Origin: Oscillospiraceae bacterium
GTDB lineage: Bacteria > Bacillota > Clostridia > Oscillospirales > Oscillospiraceae
NCBI GenBank assembly: GCA_017406005.1
Contig: JAFQZI010000091.1
Coordinates: forward strand, 1-64,000
Direction of reading: 5' to 3'
Length of the DNA stretch: 64,000 nt
Shown here: positions 63,414 to 64,000 of the stretch, in pieces
Numbering within the stretch: the first letter of the stretch is position 1
Layout of the letters: every line of letters begins with the position of its first letter
Translations under genes and position numbers: made by a program
The notes under the pieces: generated by a model
Seen by the model: only the letters and a program-made list of their open reading frames with translations
Told to the model about the DNA's origin: nothing
The model's database searches: none

Positions 63414-63476
63414 CTATCTGATTTAACAAATACACCACAGCTCCCATCGTCGCGGATTATCCCTAAAAATATTATT

Positions 63477-63547
63477 GCTCGGAGCACCGCACTCATTAGA
63501 GGCACAATGTTTCCTTCCGAGCAATTTCGACGCACTTAGTACGAAGT
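63477..63547 (-). repeat. Palindromic repeat, copy E with flanking ACTTAGTACGAAGT
   Basis: Core 63477-63522 (46 bp, arms GCTCGGA/TCCGAGC, block GCACAATGTTTCCTTC), then the palindromic flank ACTTAGTACGAAGT at 63534-63547. That flank supplies the last codons and stop of the minus-strand gene ending at 63536. Confidence 0.82.
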
Positions 63548-64000
63548 GCCGCTCGCATTCGCCATGCGGTACACCCAGTATTGCTCAGGGGTCCAGCCCA
63601 TTGAAGCCAGCTGATCCGCACTCGGAACAATGCCGGCATCCATCATTGCCTTTGCACCTGCCGCATACCGATCCTGCACGGCATCCCTATAAGAAGCTGT
63701 TTCAGCACCATTCGTAAACAAGCCAGCCGCCTTGACGGCATTGAGCTCCGCATCCATGAGGTACTTCCCCACATTGAGAATATATTCGTTTTCCCATTCC
63801 CGAAGCTTGGCGTTGAATTCCTGAATCCCGACGTTTTTCTCTTTTGCCCATTTCTCCAGGTTCTGCAGTTCCGTCAGATATTTATTACTGATTTCAAGCA
63901 CCTTGTCGGCTTTTTCGAATTCTCCCTGGGCACGCAGATCGGTAATCTGCCTGGCAGTATCCGTCTGCAGCTTGACCTCGGCGGAGTTGATGACCTGCCG
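63536..64000 (-). CDS. Unrecognised protein, 5' part outside the window
   Basis: At least 154 residues in one open frame reaching the window edge. Helical and charged (RQITDLRAQGEFEKADKVLEIS, YLTELQNLEKWAKEKN), then YILNVGKYLMDAELNAVKAAG and a C-terminus with SADQLASMGWTPEQYWVYRMANASG. The length and style recall phage or mobile-element structural proteins, but no family is recognised. Its 3' end is formed by palindromic repeat copy E. The nearby homing endonuclease supports a mobile-element context. Confidence 0.6.
   Translation of the reverse strand, partial: RQVINSAEVKLQTDTARQITDLRAQGEFEKADKVLEISNKYLTELQNLEKWAKEKNVGIQEFNAKLREWENEYILNVGKYLMDAELNAVKAAGLFTNGAETASYRDAVQDRYAAGAKAMMDAGIVPSADQLASMGWTPEQYWVYRMANASGTSY

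Noticed and set aside
62690-63547. CRISPR array made of the D and E repeat copies
   Set aside because: The copies are about 790 bases apart with genes between them; no regular spacing or cas gene.
61445-64000. A complete prophage at the right end
   Set aside because: Only a homing-type endonuclease remnant and one unrecognised partial gene are seen; no integrase, capsid, terminase or lysis gene is visible.

Overview
The window looks like a chromosomal segment of an anaerobic, plant-glycan-fermenting member of the Clostridia (Bacillota), possibly a gut or rumen Christensenellales/Oscillospirales-type organism. The reasons are a monoderm-style rod-shape operon, a tiny 2[4Fe-4S] ferredoxin, an LPxTG-like surface anchor, many sugar ABC transporters, phosphorolytic cellobiose use, strong GGAGG ribosome binding sites and frequent GTG/TTG starts. 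No rRNA, tRNA or CRISPR array was seen. Taxonomy is inferred from gene content only.

Layout. 1-5.9 kb (minus): U32 protein, maf, mreC, mreD and PBP2 in one operon; PBP2 is cut by the window edge. 6-10.6 kb: DnaC-like loader, an E2-fold protein that lacks the catalytic His, a TrmN6-like methyltransferase, ferredoxin, and an acyltransferase/PAP2 lipid pair. 10.6-13.9 kb (minus): amino-acid ABC importer with a CntK-like racemase. 14.3-18.6 kb (minus): CBM9-like protein and a heterodimeric ABC exporter. 18.7-24.9 kb (plus): manC, manA, DJ-1, MATE, MFS, GNAT. 25-32 kb (minus): small membrane proteins, a repeat-bearing lipoprotein, cellobiose phosphorylase (GH94) and a GH3 enzyme with inverted domain order. 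32.2-41.1 kb (minus): a monosaccharide operon (isomerase, DUF4867-like, xylulokinase-like, two tandem permeases, ATPase, ChvE-like binding protein) divergent from a ROK regulator. 43.3-50.5 kb (plus): LacI regulator, CUT1 sugar importer, YesL, GH3 beta-xylosidase-like enzyme. 50.5-59.8 kb: M16 pair (YmfF/YmfH type), lgt, a GT/GtrB/GtrA membrane glycosylation set, a phosphodiester glycosidase and a membrane protein. 59.9-64 kb: a surface protein, then a decayed, repeat-rich segment.

How it fits together. The central 25-50 kb stretch is a glycan-use region: oligosaccharides from cellulose or xylan enter through the CUT1 importer and are cleaved inside by GH3 enzymes or phosphorylated by GH94. 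Monosaccharides enter through the ChvE-type system and are isomerised and phosphorylated to a pentulose phosphate. Each binding-protein gene is followed by one or more intercistronic hairpins, which would let it be expressed above its membrane partners.

Most unusual signals: (1) a dispersed family of 46-48 bp palindromic elements, six core copies plus a fragment, sharing a GTACAATGTT-CCTTC block; (2) a RelE/ParE-like toxin gene broken by one base in an A6 tract beside an intact AbrB-type antitoxin; (3) a GIY-YIG homing-type endonuclease split by a frameshift; (4) a CntK-like racemase linked to an amino-acid importer; (5) paired operator-like sites at both divergent promoters of the ROK-controlled sugar operon.
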